This document shows, in pieces, positions 1 through 6,170 of a stretch of 6,933 bases of DNA; within the stretch, counting starts at the first letter, position 1, and the number at the start of each line of letters is the position of its first letter. Under the pieces are notes generated by a model. That model saw only the letters and a program-made list of their open reading frames with translations, was not told the DNA's origin and made no database searches. The position numbers and the translations under genes were made by a program. The DNA is from Chloroflexia bacterium (GTDB lineage: Bacteria; Chloroflexota; Chloroflexia; QHBQ01; JADMIH01): NCBI GenBank assembly GCA_025927935.1, contig JAICKM010000371.1:1-6933 (forward strand), given 5' to 3'.

Positions 1-1481
1 TCAGCCGCCATCGCATCGGCTGCGGCGGCGCGCACTTCATCCTGCAACAGGCGGCGCGCGGCCATGCCCAGCGCGAGACAGAACCAGAGCAACGCGGCCA
101 GGTGCGTCTGCTCGATATTGAAAAAGTAGTGATCGGCCACGCCGACGACCAGCGCGCCCAGCACCGCCGCGCCCGCGCCGAGCACTGCTGCGTCGAGAAT
201 GGCCGCCGCCTCGGTAGGCGGCAACGGGCGCTCGCGCAGCCAGGGCGCCAGCAGCACGAAAAAGGCGACCATCACCACGACGAAGGCGGCTAACCCCACC
301 AGGCCGGTCCGCTCGGCCACCGTCAGATAGACGCTGGACACGCCCGTCGTCAGATCCAGTTCGCCCGCCTGGCCGAAGCCGACGCCAAACACCGGGTAGC
401 GGGCGATAATCGTGGCCGCATTCTGGAACTCGTTCAGACGCATGATCTGGGCCTGGTCCTGCAATTGCAACCCGGCGACGATGCGGGCCACATAGCTCCC
501 GCCCAGGCCGAGCGCCAGCACGCCGCCCCCCGCGACGACCATCGCCACGGCCACTTTGCGATAGCGCAGCACGCTCACCAGCCCGGCGGCGGCCACTGCC
601 GCGAAAAAGGCCGTGCGCGACTGTGTCAGGTAGAGCGCCGCGCCGGCGGCCAGCAAGCATCCGGTCAGGACCGGGCGGGGCCAGCAGGGGCGGCGGCTCA
701 ACAACTGGGTCAGCGTGAACGCCACGAGTACGACGAGCAGCCCGGCGAAGCTGTTGGGGTCCACGGAAGTGCCGATGGCGCGCTCCTGGCCCAGGGCCGG
801 GCCGGCCTCGACAAAGCGCAACACCTGCGACGTGGGATAGCCCACCGGGCGCAGCAAGAGCAACAGGCGCTCGGCGGTGGGCTGCGGCAGCCGCCAGAGC
901 ACGATGCCGATCAGCGCCGCCGCCCCGCCCGCCAGCGTCAGCACGCGCAGCACCGCCTGGATAGCCGCGGGCGTGCGCAAAACCTGGCCCGCGGTGAAGA
1001 ACAGCGTCACCGCCAGCAACAGCTTGACGTAGTTGTGGATGATGTCGCTGCTCAAGTCGCGGCCCAGGCCGAGCACAAAGGAGAAGCTGATCACACCCAG
1101 GAACAGCAGCACCCAGCTATCCAGCGGCGTGCGCACGAAGCCGCGCAGCGCGGGGTCGGCGGCGCGCTGCTGAGCGAACAGGCTGACCGCAGCCAGCAGC
1201 AGCAGGGCGATTTCCAGGAAGGTCGGTGTGAGGCCCACCTTGAACGGCAGCGTGCCGAACGGCAGCAAGGTGATCACGCCAATCGCCAGCCAGAGGTCGG
1301 CCTGCGGGCGCGTCAGCAACCAGGGCAGCGGCAGCAGCGCGATCAGGATGGCAAACGGGATGAGCGGGTTGGCGGCGGCCACCAGCAGCCCACCGAGCGC
1401 GCCCAACGCCAGCGCGCCGAGGGCAATGCCCAGCGTGCGTAGCGCCCCATTATCCCGCAGTTGTTCGCGAACAGTCAGCAC
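1..1481 (-). CDS. O-antigen ligase/polymerase (Wzy_C-like) family membrane protein, partial
   Basis: A long minus-strand frame with no stop runs off the left edge; about 493 codons are present and the C-terminus is missing. The protein is strongly hydrophobic, with many predicted membrane spans. Segments typical of the Wzy_C/WaaL superfamily are visible: a VDPNSFAG stretch near residue 240, QSRTAFF near 287, RYPVFGVGFGQ near 361 in the large loop region, and DHYFFNIEQTHLAALLWF near 449 in a late helix. Known family members polymerise or ligate lipid-linked polysaccharide at the outer face of the cytoplasmic membrane; the substrate here cannot be told. The start chosen is GTG at 1481, because the corA stop (1485-1487) lies one codon upstream in the same frame and no ATG occurs in the first 300 residues. 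No clear Shine-Dalgarno precedes it, so translational coupling to corA is likely. The opposite-strand frames over this gene are shadows. Confidence 0.85.
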   Translation of the reverse strand, partial: MLTVREQLRDNGALRTLGIALGALALGALGGLLVAAANPLIPFAILIALLPLPWLLTRPQADLWLAIGVITLLPFGTLPFKVGLTPTFLEIALLLLAAVSLFAQQRAADPALRGFVRTPLDSWVLLFLGVISFSFVLGLGRDLSSDIIHNYVKLLLAVTLFFTAGQVLRTPAAIQAVLRVLTLAGGAAALIGIVLWRLPQPTAERLLLLLRPVGYPTSQVLRFVEAGPALGQERAIGTSVDPNSFAGLLVVLVAFTLTQLLSRRPCWPRPVLTGCLLAAGAALYLTQSRTAFFAAVAAAGLVSVLRYRKVAVAMVVAGGGVLALGLGGSYVARIVAGLQLQDQAQIMRLNEFQNAATIIARYPVFGVGFGQAGELDLTTGVSSVYLTVAERTGLVGLAAFVVVMVAFFVLLAPWLRERPLPPTEAAAILDAAVLGAGAAVLGALVVGVADHYFFNIEQTHLAALLWFCLALGMAARRLLQDEVRAAAADAMAA

Positions 1482-1484
1482 CGG

Positions 1485-2552
1485 CTAGATCCAGTGCTTT
1501 AGCTTGAAGTAGGCCAGCATCCCCGCCGCGATCCCGGCCATGGCGAGCAGCGCGATCCAGAATCCGGCGGGGTGGGTGCTCAGTGGCAAGTTCTCGAAGT
1601 TCATGCCGTAGATGCCGGAGAGGAGCGTCAACGGCAATAAGATCACCGAGAGGATCGTCAACACTTTGACCACATCGTTAATACGCGTGTTGGTCAGCGA
1701 GTTGTTCGTATCGCTCAAGCCCTCGATCACGTCTTTATCGTCTTCGAGCGTGTCCCAGATCTTCGCCATGTGGTCGCTCAGGTCGCTGTAATACTCGCCC
1801 AGGTCGTCGCCCAGCAGCGGGGCCAGAGCGGTTTCCCGCCGCTCCAGGCTGGCGATCACGCCGATCTGCGGCTTGATCACGCGGCGAAAGGCGATGATGT
1901 CGCGCCGGATCAGCGAGATCTCGTACACCGTCTGGCGCACGTTGTCGGCGAAGATCATGTCCTCGATGGTCTCGATGTTCTGATCGATCTTATTCAGCGG
2001 GGCAAAGCAATAATCGATCAGCTTATCGAGGATGCGGTACAGCAGGTAGCCCGACGAGCGGCGCATGGCCCGGTTGCGCGCATCCTCGTCGTCCAGGCAC
2101 TGCTGGAAATAGCGCAGCAGCGGGCGCAGGTGCCCGGCATGGGCCATAATCAGGTAATCCTTACCGATGAAAATATCGACCTCGCTGGCCGTGGTCAGCC
2201 GGGTGATCTTGTTGTAGACCGGCCAGTGGAGCACCAGGAAGATGTAGTCGTCGCGTTCGTCGAGCTTGGGCCGCTGGATCTTGCTGATCACGTCTTCCAG
2301 GTGCAGCGGGTGGAAGCCGTACTGCTTGCGCAGCCACTCGATCTCGGCGCGACCAGGCCGCTGGATATCTACCCAGGTCAGCCCATTGGCCTGCACGGTG
2401 CGAATATTGAGGACCGCCGGGCGCGGGGCCGCCACGCCGGAAGCTGCCGCGGCGGCGCGCGCTGCGGCGCGCAGCGCGCGGGCTTGTTGCGCCCGCCGTG
2501 CGCCCTCGGTCAGGGCATCATCGCCCTGATTGCTCTCCGTTTTGGTCTGCAC
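1485..2552 (-). CDS. corA: CorA family magnesium/cobalt transport protein
   Basis: CorA proteins form homopentameric channels in the inner membrane that admit Mg2+ and Co2+. The C-terminus carries the family signature YGMNFENLP (GMN at about residues 316-318 from the chosen start) at the end of the first membrane helix (VLTILSVILLPLTLLSGI). A second helix (GFWIALLAMAGIAAGMLAYF) and a short basic tail, KLKHWI, follow. The large N-terminal cytoplasmic domain begins near TVQANGLTWVDIQRPG. With GTG at 2552 the protein is 355 residues, close to the family norm. A longer frame opens with TTG at 2648, but that TTG is the first half of the -35 element TTGCCA of a good promoter, so it cannot be the start. 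A GGAGAGG motif lies 11 nt before GTG 2552. The first 40-50 residues are Ala/Arg-rich and probably disordered; they contain a perfect GC hairpin at DNA level. The O-antigen ligase gene follows after 3 nt. Confidence 0.93.
   Translation of the reverse strand: MQTKTESNQGDDALTEGARRAQQARALRAAARAAAAASGVAAPRPAVLNIRTVQANGLTWVDIQRPGRAEIEWLRKQYGFHPLHLEDVISKIQRPKLDERDDYIFLVLHWPVYNKITRLTTASEVDIFIGKDYLIMAHAGHLRPLLRYFQQCLDDEDARNRAMRRSSGYLLYRILDKLIDYCFAPLNKIDQNIETIEDMIFADNVRQTVYEISLIRRDIIAFRRVIKPQIGVIASLERRETALAPLLGDDLGEYYSDLSDHMAKIWDTLEDDKDVIEGLSDTNNSLTNTRINDVVKVLTILSVILLPLTLLSGIYGMNFENLPLSTHPAGFWIALLAMAGIAAGMLAYFKLKHWI
2456..2480. repeat. perfect 11-bp inverted repeat with 3-nt loop inside corA
   Basis: CGCGCGCTGCG (2456-2466), loop GCG, CGCAGCGCGCG (2470-2480): all 11 pairs match and nearly all are G-C. 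It lies 72-96 nt downstream of the corA GTG in the Ala/Arg-rich N-terminal segment. It could form a very stable mRNA hairpin early in the transcript, or be only a by-product of alternating Ala and Arg codons in GC-rich DNA. Confidence 0.7.
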
Positions 2553-2563
2553 TGGCCCTGTCC

Positions 2564-2570
2564 CCTCTCC
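2564..2570 (-). promoter_or_regulatory. ribosome binding site candidate for corA
   Basis: GGAGAGG on the minus strand, 11 nt before GTG 2552. The spacing is slightly long, but it is the only purine-rich anti-SD match near any in-frame start before the conserved CorA domain. It supports GTG 2552 over TTG 2648. Confidence 0.5.
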
Positions 2571-2618
2571 AGCCGCGGGCCGGTCGCCCGCCAGGCGTGA
2601 TAGCCCCACGGCGCATCT

Positions 2619-2648
2619 ATTATACCCCTGTGCCGGACCTGGTGGCAA
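2619..2648 (-). promoter_or_regulatory. sigma70-type promoter of corA
   Basis: On the minus strand TTGCCA (2643-2648) is followed after exactly 18 nt by a perfect TATAAT (2619-2624). Transcription would begin near 2612, giving a leader of about 60 nt before GTG 2552. It probably drives corA and the adjoining ligase gene together. The match is seen directly; activity is inferred. Confidence 0.7.
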
Positions 2649-2790
2649 GCGCGCAGTATAGAGTATTGGAGTGTTGGGAATAGTCTAGACAGCAATACCA
2701 GGCTATGATACACTATCCCAGCCCGCAGTGAACCATATCACGTTCGTGTTTAGCGTCTGAGGTGGGACGAACCTCACTTGTTGACAGAGC

Positions 2791-2827
2791 AGCGCAGTGG
2801 TACCACGCTAGAGAAGCGCAGGTGGTA
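2791..2827 (+). repeat. direct repeat with a shared complementary centre (two alternative hairpins)
   Basis: AGCGCAGTGGTA (2791-2802) recurs as AGCGCAGGTGGTA (2815-2827), differing by one inserted G. The segment between and overlapping them, TACCACGCT (2801-2809), is complementary to both copies. With the downstream copy it forms TACCAC-GCT/AGC-GTGGTA (9 bp, 5-nt loop AGAGA, 4-nt bulge). With the upstream copy it forms a weaker AGC-GTG/CAC-GCT hairpin (6 bp, 4-nt loop, 3-nt bulge). The two folds exclude each other, as in switching leader RNAs. The central GTGGTACCACG resembles the T-box consensus, but no stem I or specifier loop was recognised. It may belong to the Nudix leader; function unknown. 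Confidence 0.5.
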
Positions 2828-2832
2828 GTCCT

Positions 2833-2864
2833 GGGGAGCGGTTATCAGCGCACTGCCGCTCCCC
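2833..2864. repeat. strong bulged hairpin upstream of the Nudix gene
   Basis: GGGGAGCGG (2833-2841) pairs perfectly with CCGCTCCCC (2856-2864). Inside, CAG (2846-2848) pairs with CTG (2853-2855) around the loop CGCA, leaving TTAT as a one-sided bulge. This gives 12 bp in total. No U-rich tract follows on either strand, so it is not a canonical intrinsic terminator. On the plus strand it ends about 80 nt before the Nudix ATG. Confidence 0.6.
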
Positions 2865-2934
2865 CATTCTATGAGCGCCTGAACTCCAGGGCAACGGGCA
2901 CACGCTTCAGCAAGAATCTGTAGATCCGTACCCT

Positions 2935-2939
2935 AAGGA
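2935..2939 (+). promoter_or_regulatory. ribosome binding site of the Nudix gene
   Basis: AAGGA sits 8 nt before ATG 2948, a standard spacing. It fixes this ATG as the start over the internal ATG of codon 24. Confidence 0.75.
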
Positions 2940-2947
2940 ACACCCAG

Positions 2948-3433
2948 ATGGCGATACAATCCAGAGGCTTAGACGACGCAAGTCAGAAGTGGCCGGAGGA
3001 ACAAGAAGGACGCTTCATGGTCGCCGCCGGCGCAATGATTGAGCACGTGAATACCGGTCGGGTTCTGCTTATGAAGCGATCGGCGCATGTTCCCTTCCTT
3101 CCGGGAGTGTGGGAGGACATCGGTGGCCGGCTCAAGCAGTTTGAAGAACCGGAGGAGGCGCTATGGCGCGAAGTGCGTGAGGAGACTGGGCTGGAGATCG
3201 AGATCATTCGACCCATCAGCGTATTCCACCTCTTTCATGGCGAAAGAAACGCCGGCAACGAATTGATCATAATTACCTACTGGTGCCGGTCCCCTTCCGA
3301 CCATGTTGTGCTCTCCCCGGAGCATAGCGAGTATCGGTGGCTGCCGCCGGAGGAGGCTCTGCGATTGGCGGAACACGAGGGTGTCAGGAAGGATTGCGCG
3401 GCATTCCTGGCCGCGCTTGCCCGCGATAAGTGA
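2948..3433 (+). CDS. Nudix hydrolase
   Basis: A 161-residue protein with a perfect Nudix box (G-x5-E-x7-R-E-U-x-E-E-x-G-U) from G60 to L82: G60, E66, R74-E75, E78-E79 and G81 are all present. The acidic residues of the REVREE core bind the metal ions needed for cleaving nucleoside diphosphate-X substrates. Upstream lies the usual first strand of the fold (FMVAAGAMI, about 23-31), then LLMKRS and the LPGVWEDIGGRL run leading into the box. A later YRWLPPEEA segment (about 128-136) is typical of MutT/Nudix proteins. Length is normal for a single-domain member. The substrate cannot be predicted. The gene stands alone: divergent from corA and convergent with kdpE, with long spacers on both sides. 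Its base composition looks less GC-rich than its neighbours by eye, which could mean separate acquisition. Confidence 0.93.
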   Translation: MAIQSRGLDDASQKWPEEQEGRFMVAAGAMIEHVNTGRVLLMKRSAHVPFLPGVWEDIGGRLKQFEEPEEALWREVREETGLEIEIIRPISVFHLFHGERNAGNELIIITYWCRSPSDHVVLSPEHSEYRWLPPEEALRLAEHEGVRKDCAAFLAALARDK

Positions 3434-3683
3434 CAGCAGGCGCATCATCTGAACACCCACACGAGTGGCCCCCTATCAAACCTGCCACAACCGGAGAACG
3501 GCGAGACACCCGTTACTGCCATAGCAAGGCCCTCCTATGTGGGATAGCCTGTGAATAGCCAGGACTCGTTCCATGCGGGCCTTGTTTACCATAATACCGT
3601 GAAGCGTAGTTGTCCTATATGCGCCTATCCACAGGCGGTCTTCGCCCTGCGTAACCCGTCGCTTCAGCCGCCGGGCGGCGGCC
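3434..3683. other. convergent intergenic region between the Nudix gene and kdpE
   Basis: About 250 bp without a supported gene; both neighbours end here. After the Nudix stop only a weak CCAC(acga)GTGG stem (3457-3468) is seen, with no T-tract, so no clear terminator for that gene. Two nested inverted repeats are present: CAAGGCCC (3525-3532) with GGGCCTTG (3577-3584), a perfect 8 bp; and CCTGTGAATAGCC (3548-3560) with GCCTATCCACAGG (3623-3635), 11 of 13 bp. The arms interleave, so they cannot both pair at once without a pseudoknot. An open frame from GTG 3551 mostly runs into antisense kdpE and is not credible. Confidence 0.45.
3667..3682 (-). terminator. GC hairpin directly after kdpE, possible terminator
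   Basis: GCCGCC-(4 nt)-GGCGGC begins 1 nt beyond the kdpE stop codon on the minus strand. The position suits a terminator or 3'-end stabiliser, but no U-tract follows (the next bases read TGAAGCGACGGG), so termination strength is doubtful. Confidence 0.35.
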
Positions 3684-4382
3684 CTACTCGCTGTCGCGGA
3701 AGCGGTAGCCGATGCCGGGTTCGGTCAGGATGTATGTGGGGCGGTTGGGCCGGTCCTCGATTTTGCCGCGGAGCTGGCTGATGTAGACGCGCAGCAATTG
3801 TGTCTCGCTCACGTACTCCGGCCCCCATACTTTGTGCAGCAGGGTGCGGTGTGTGCTGACCTTGCCCGCGTTGGTCATCAGAATCTCCAGCAGATTGAAC
3901 TCGGTGGGGCTGAGATGGACCGCCTGGCCCCGTGCGGTCACGGTGTGTTGCGCCGGGTCGAGCACGACCGCGCCGATGGTGATCGGCGCGCGATTCGCCG
4001 CCGGCAGCGGCGCTTGCTGCACATGGCGCAACGCCACGCGGATGCGGGCCAGCAACTCCCCCATGCTGAACGGCTTCGTCAGGTAGTCGTCGGCGCCGCT
4101 GTCGAGCGCGCTGATTTTATCCCGGTCGGCGCCGCGCACCGACAGCACAATGACCGGCACGCTCATGCGCGCCCGGATCTGCTGCAAAAGCGTGACGCCG
4201 TCCACATCGGGCAAACCCAGGTCGAGCAGGATCAAGTCAGGCGCCGCGCCCTCCAGTTGGGCCAGCGCCTCGGCGCCAGTCGGCGCGATGGTGACGGCGA
4301 AGCCCTGGGCCAGCAGCGCGGGCCGCACGGCGCGGGCGATGGCCGGTTCGTCGTCGATGATCAGTATGCGTAAGTCGCGCAT
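3684..4382 (-). CDS. kdpE: KdpE-like OmpR/PhoB-family response regulator
   Basis: A 232-residue two-domain regulator. The receiver domain (about 4-115) has the acidic pair D10-D11, phospho-acceptor D54 (LLDLGLPDVDG), switch serine S81 and the conserved K103 (DDYLTKPFS), so it should be fully phosphorylatable. The winged-helix DNA-binding domain (about 133-230) includes LSPTEFNLLEIL and VWGPEYVSETQLLRVYISQL and ends with TEPGIGYRF. The VWGP...LRVYISQLR...PGIGYRF pattern is closest in my reading to KdpE among OmpR-family members. In known systems KdpE, phosphorylated by KdpD, activates the potassium pump operon kdpFABC under K+ limitation. Here it follows the kinase gene after 9 bp, with GAGGAG just before the ATG, so it is co-transcribed and probably coupled. 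A likely target array with 11-bp spaced direct repeats lies upstream of the operon at 6171-6251. The exact regulon is unknown. Confidence 0.9.
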   Translation of the reverse strand: MRDLRILIIDDEPAIARAVRPALLAQGFAVTIAPTGAEALAQLEGAAPDLILLDLGLPDVDGVTLLQQIRARMSVPVIVLSVRGADRDKISALDSGADDYLTKPFSMGELLARIRVALRHVQQAPLPAANRAPITIGAVVLDPAQHTVTARGQAVHLSPTEFNLLEILMTNAGKVSTHRTLLHKVWGPEYVSETQLLRVYISQLRGKIEDRPNRPTYILTEPGIGYRFRDSE

Positions 4383-4391
4383 CGCTCCTCG

Positions 4392-6092
4392 CTAGGTCTG
4401 TGCGGGCACGAGCGCCGGGGCGCCCGGCGCCGGTGTGGGGATCGGTAGAGTAAAGGTCACGGTCAGCCCGGCGCCGGGCGTGCTGGCCGCCCGGATCTGG
4501 CCGCCGTGCGCTTCGACCAACCCCTTGCTGATCGCCAGGCCCAGGCCCATGCCGTGCATGGGCCGGACGCTGCCGGTGCGGTAGAACTTGTCGAACAGGT
4601 GGGCCAGGTGCTCCGGCGGCACGCCCGGCCCCCGGTCGGCCACGACAATCTCCACCTGATCGCCCGCGCGCCGCGCCTGGATCTGGATGGGTGTGCCCGG
4701 CGGGGTGTACTTCAACGCGTTCTCCAGCAGATTGGTGATCACCTGGTCGATCTCCGTGAAGTCCAGCGGCACCAGGGGGATATCCGGCGCCACGTCCACA
4801 GTGAGCAGGTGTCCGCCCAACCGGGATTCCAACCGCCCCACCACCGCGTCGATCACCTCACCCACGGCGTACCAGTCCTTCTCGGGCCGCAACGCGCCGC
4901 CCTCGATGCGCGACATGTCCAGCAGATTGCCGACGAGCCGGTTCAGGCGGACAGCCTCCTCGTTAATGCTTTCCAGTAGATCTCGCTGAGTCGCGTCGTC
5001 CAAATCAATATCGGGTTCCAACAGGCTGGTCGCCGAGGCCATGATCGAGGCCAGCGGCGTGCGCAGATCATGCGATACCGCCGACATGAGCGCTGACTTC
5101 AACTCGTCGGTACGCGCCAGCAGTTCGGCACGCTGGGCCTCGCGCAAGAGATCGATGCGCTCCAGCGCGGCGGCGGCCTGCCCGGCAAAGGTGGCGAGCG
5201 CCGTGCGCTCGGCCAGAGTGAAGGGCCGCTGATCGCGCTTATCGGCCACGCCCAGCACGCCGATGGTGCGCCGGCCGGCCTGTAAAGGCAAGAAAGTGGT
5301 GCGGTTGCGCCCGGCCTGATCGGCTGCTTGCGCCGGATCGCGGTCGCTCTGGGCCACTTCGCTGCCGTGCCGGAAGGCCCACCCGGCCAGCGTCATTTCG
5401 TCACGAGTGGGCGCCCGCGCCCCCACCGGCGCCTGCGCCGCCACGCCCAACCGGCGGTCGGATCCCGGCAGGAAGATCCAGCAGGCTTGCGCCTCAAATA
5501 CCCCGGCCACTTTGCCCGCGATGGCGGGCAACACCTCATCCCGGCGCTGCGCCCCGATGATAGCCTGGTTCAGTTCGTACAGCCGCGACACATCCTCGGC
5601 GCGGTGCAGCGCTTGGCGGGCCTGCTCTCGCGCCCCGGCGATCAGCCAGCTAAGCAGCGTCGAGATGCCCAGGAAGACGAACAGCGCCAGGATATTGCGC
5701 AGGCTGTCGATGGCGAAGGTGAGATAGGGCGGAACCAGGAAGAAGTCGAACAGGGCAAAACCGAGCACCGCGGCCAGGATACCCGTGCGCCGCCCGGCCA
5801 GCAGCGTGGCCGCGATGACGATCAGCAGGTAAATCAGGCCGATGTTGAGCAGGTCGACGACTTCGCGCACCGGGGCGAGCAGCGCCGTCACCAGCACCAG
5901 CACCAGCACCGTGATGCCGTAGCGCGCCAGCCGGGAACCCGGCGAGGCTTCCGCGTCGGGTGCGGGCAGCGCGATCATCAGGCGCGGGCGGCGCCGTGCC
6001 GGCGGGGCGCCCGGTCCCGGCCGCGGGCGGCGCGCGATACGATCGCCCGGACGTTGGCTCATCAGCGTATCTGCCTCCTGCACATCAAACAC
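4392..6092 (-). CDS. kdpD: KdpD-like sensor histidine kinase (short form: DUF4118-GAF-HisKA-HATPase)
   Basis: A 566-residue inner-membrane kinase. After an Arg/Pro-rich tail (1-55) come four close membrane helices (about 58-75, 81-99, 104-120, 133-153), the DUF4118 module of KdpD. Then follow a GAF-type domain (about 170-312, with FLPLQAGRRTIGVLGV), a HisKA domain with phospho-accepting H341 in SAVSHDLRTPL, and an HATPase domain with N box (NLLENALKY, N458), G1 (DRGPG, 486-490), F box (LFDKFYR) and G2 (GMGLGL, 514-519). All catalytic motifs are intact. The roughly 400-residue N-terminal KdpD and Usp domains of the classical protein are absent. The start is uncertain: GTG 6092 has GAGG 7 nt upstream; ATG 6062 (residue 11) has a full AGGAGG 11 nt upstream and may be the real start. 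The Pro/Ala-rich C-terminal tail is not conserved. kdpE follows. The stimulus, K+ or other, is not evident. Confidence 0.88.
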   Translation of the reverse strand: MFDVQEADTLMSQRPGDRIARRPRPGPGAPPARRRPRLMIALPAPDAEASPGSRLARYGITVLVLVLVTALLAPVREVVDLLNIGLIYLLIVIAATLLAGRRTGILAAVLGFALFDFFLVPPYLTFAIDSLRNILALFVFLGISTLLSWLIAGAREQARQALHRAEDVSRLYELNQAIIGAQRRDEVLPAIAGKVAGVFEAQACWIFLPGSDRRLGVAAQAPVGARAPTRDEMTLAGWAFRHGSEVAQSDRDPAQAADQAGRNRTTFLPLQAGRRTIGVLGVADKRDQRPFTLAERTALATFAGQAAAALERIDLLREAQRAELLARTDELKSALMSAVSHDLRTPLASIMASATSLLEPDIDLDDATQRDLLESINEEAVRLNRLVGNLLDMSRIEGGALRPEKDWYAVGEVIDAVVGRLESRLGGHLLTVDVAPDIPLVPLDFTEIDQVITNLLENALKYTPPGTPIQIQARRAGDQVEIVVADRGPGVPPEHLAHLFDKFYRTGSVRPMHGMGLGLAISKGLVEAHGGQIRAASTPGAGLTVTFTLPIPTPAPGAPALVPAQT

Positions 6093-6170
6093 CGTTCTCC
6101 CTCAATATCATACACCCGCGGGTACAGAGCGCGCCATTATTACGGCGCATGGGCGGCGGCGTTTGCGGTC

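Larger units (their letters stand above)
2649..2947. other. divergent intergenic region between corA and the Nudix gene
   Basis: About 300 bp without a gene. By eye it is less GC-rich than the neighbouring minus-strand genes. Its left part (2649-2750) shows nothing I can name. From 2760 there is a small stem GAGGT(gggacga)ACCTC, then a pair of alternative hairpins (2791-2827), then a strong bulged hairpin (2833-2864), then the Shine-Dalgarno of the Nudix gene. A perfect TTGACA occurs at 2781-2786 but no -10 element lies at a proper distance. I found no tRNA cloverleaf on either strand. Confidence 0.5.

Noticed and set aside
37..660. 207-residue minus-strand frame inside the ligase region
   Set aside because: Out-of-frame, Arg/Gly-rich shadow on the same strand; the frame starting at 1481 gives a coherent polytopic membrane protein instead.
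465..1442. 325-residue plus-strand open frame rich in Gln, His and Arg
   Set aside because: It is antisense to the O-antigen ligase-like gene, and its composition (QQ, RQ and HR runs) is typical of a shadow of a hydrophobic GC-rich gene.
2781..2786. Perfect TTGACA as a -35 for the Nudix gene
   Set aside because: No acceptable -10 hexamer 15-19 nt downstream: the 17-nt position reads CACGCT, and TAGAGA is 22 nt away.
2760..2860. tRNA gene suggested by AGCGCAGTGGTA, which resembles a tRNA D arm
   Set aside because: No matching acceptor, anticodon and T arms could be assembled at tRNA spacing on either strand.
2797..2865. T-box leader
   Set aside because: Only the GTGGTACCACG core matches. 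There is no recognisable stem I or specifier loop, no terminator T-tract, and the downstream gene is not an amino-acid or tRNA-synthetase gene. Kept as an unassigned structured element.
3551..3781. 76-residue plus-strand frame in the Nudix-kdpE spacer
   Set aside because: No ribosome site, and its second half is antisense to kdpE.
4506..4979. Plus-strand frames over kdpD and kdpE
   Set aside because: Antisense shadows of two genes with complete conserved motifs.
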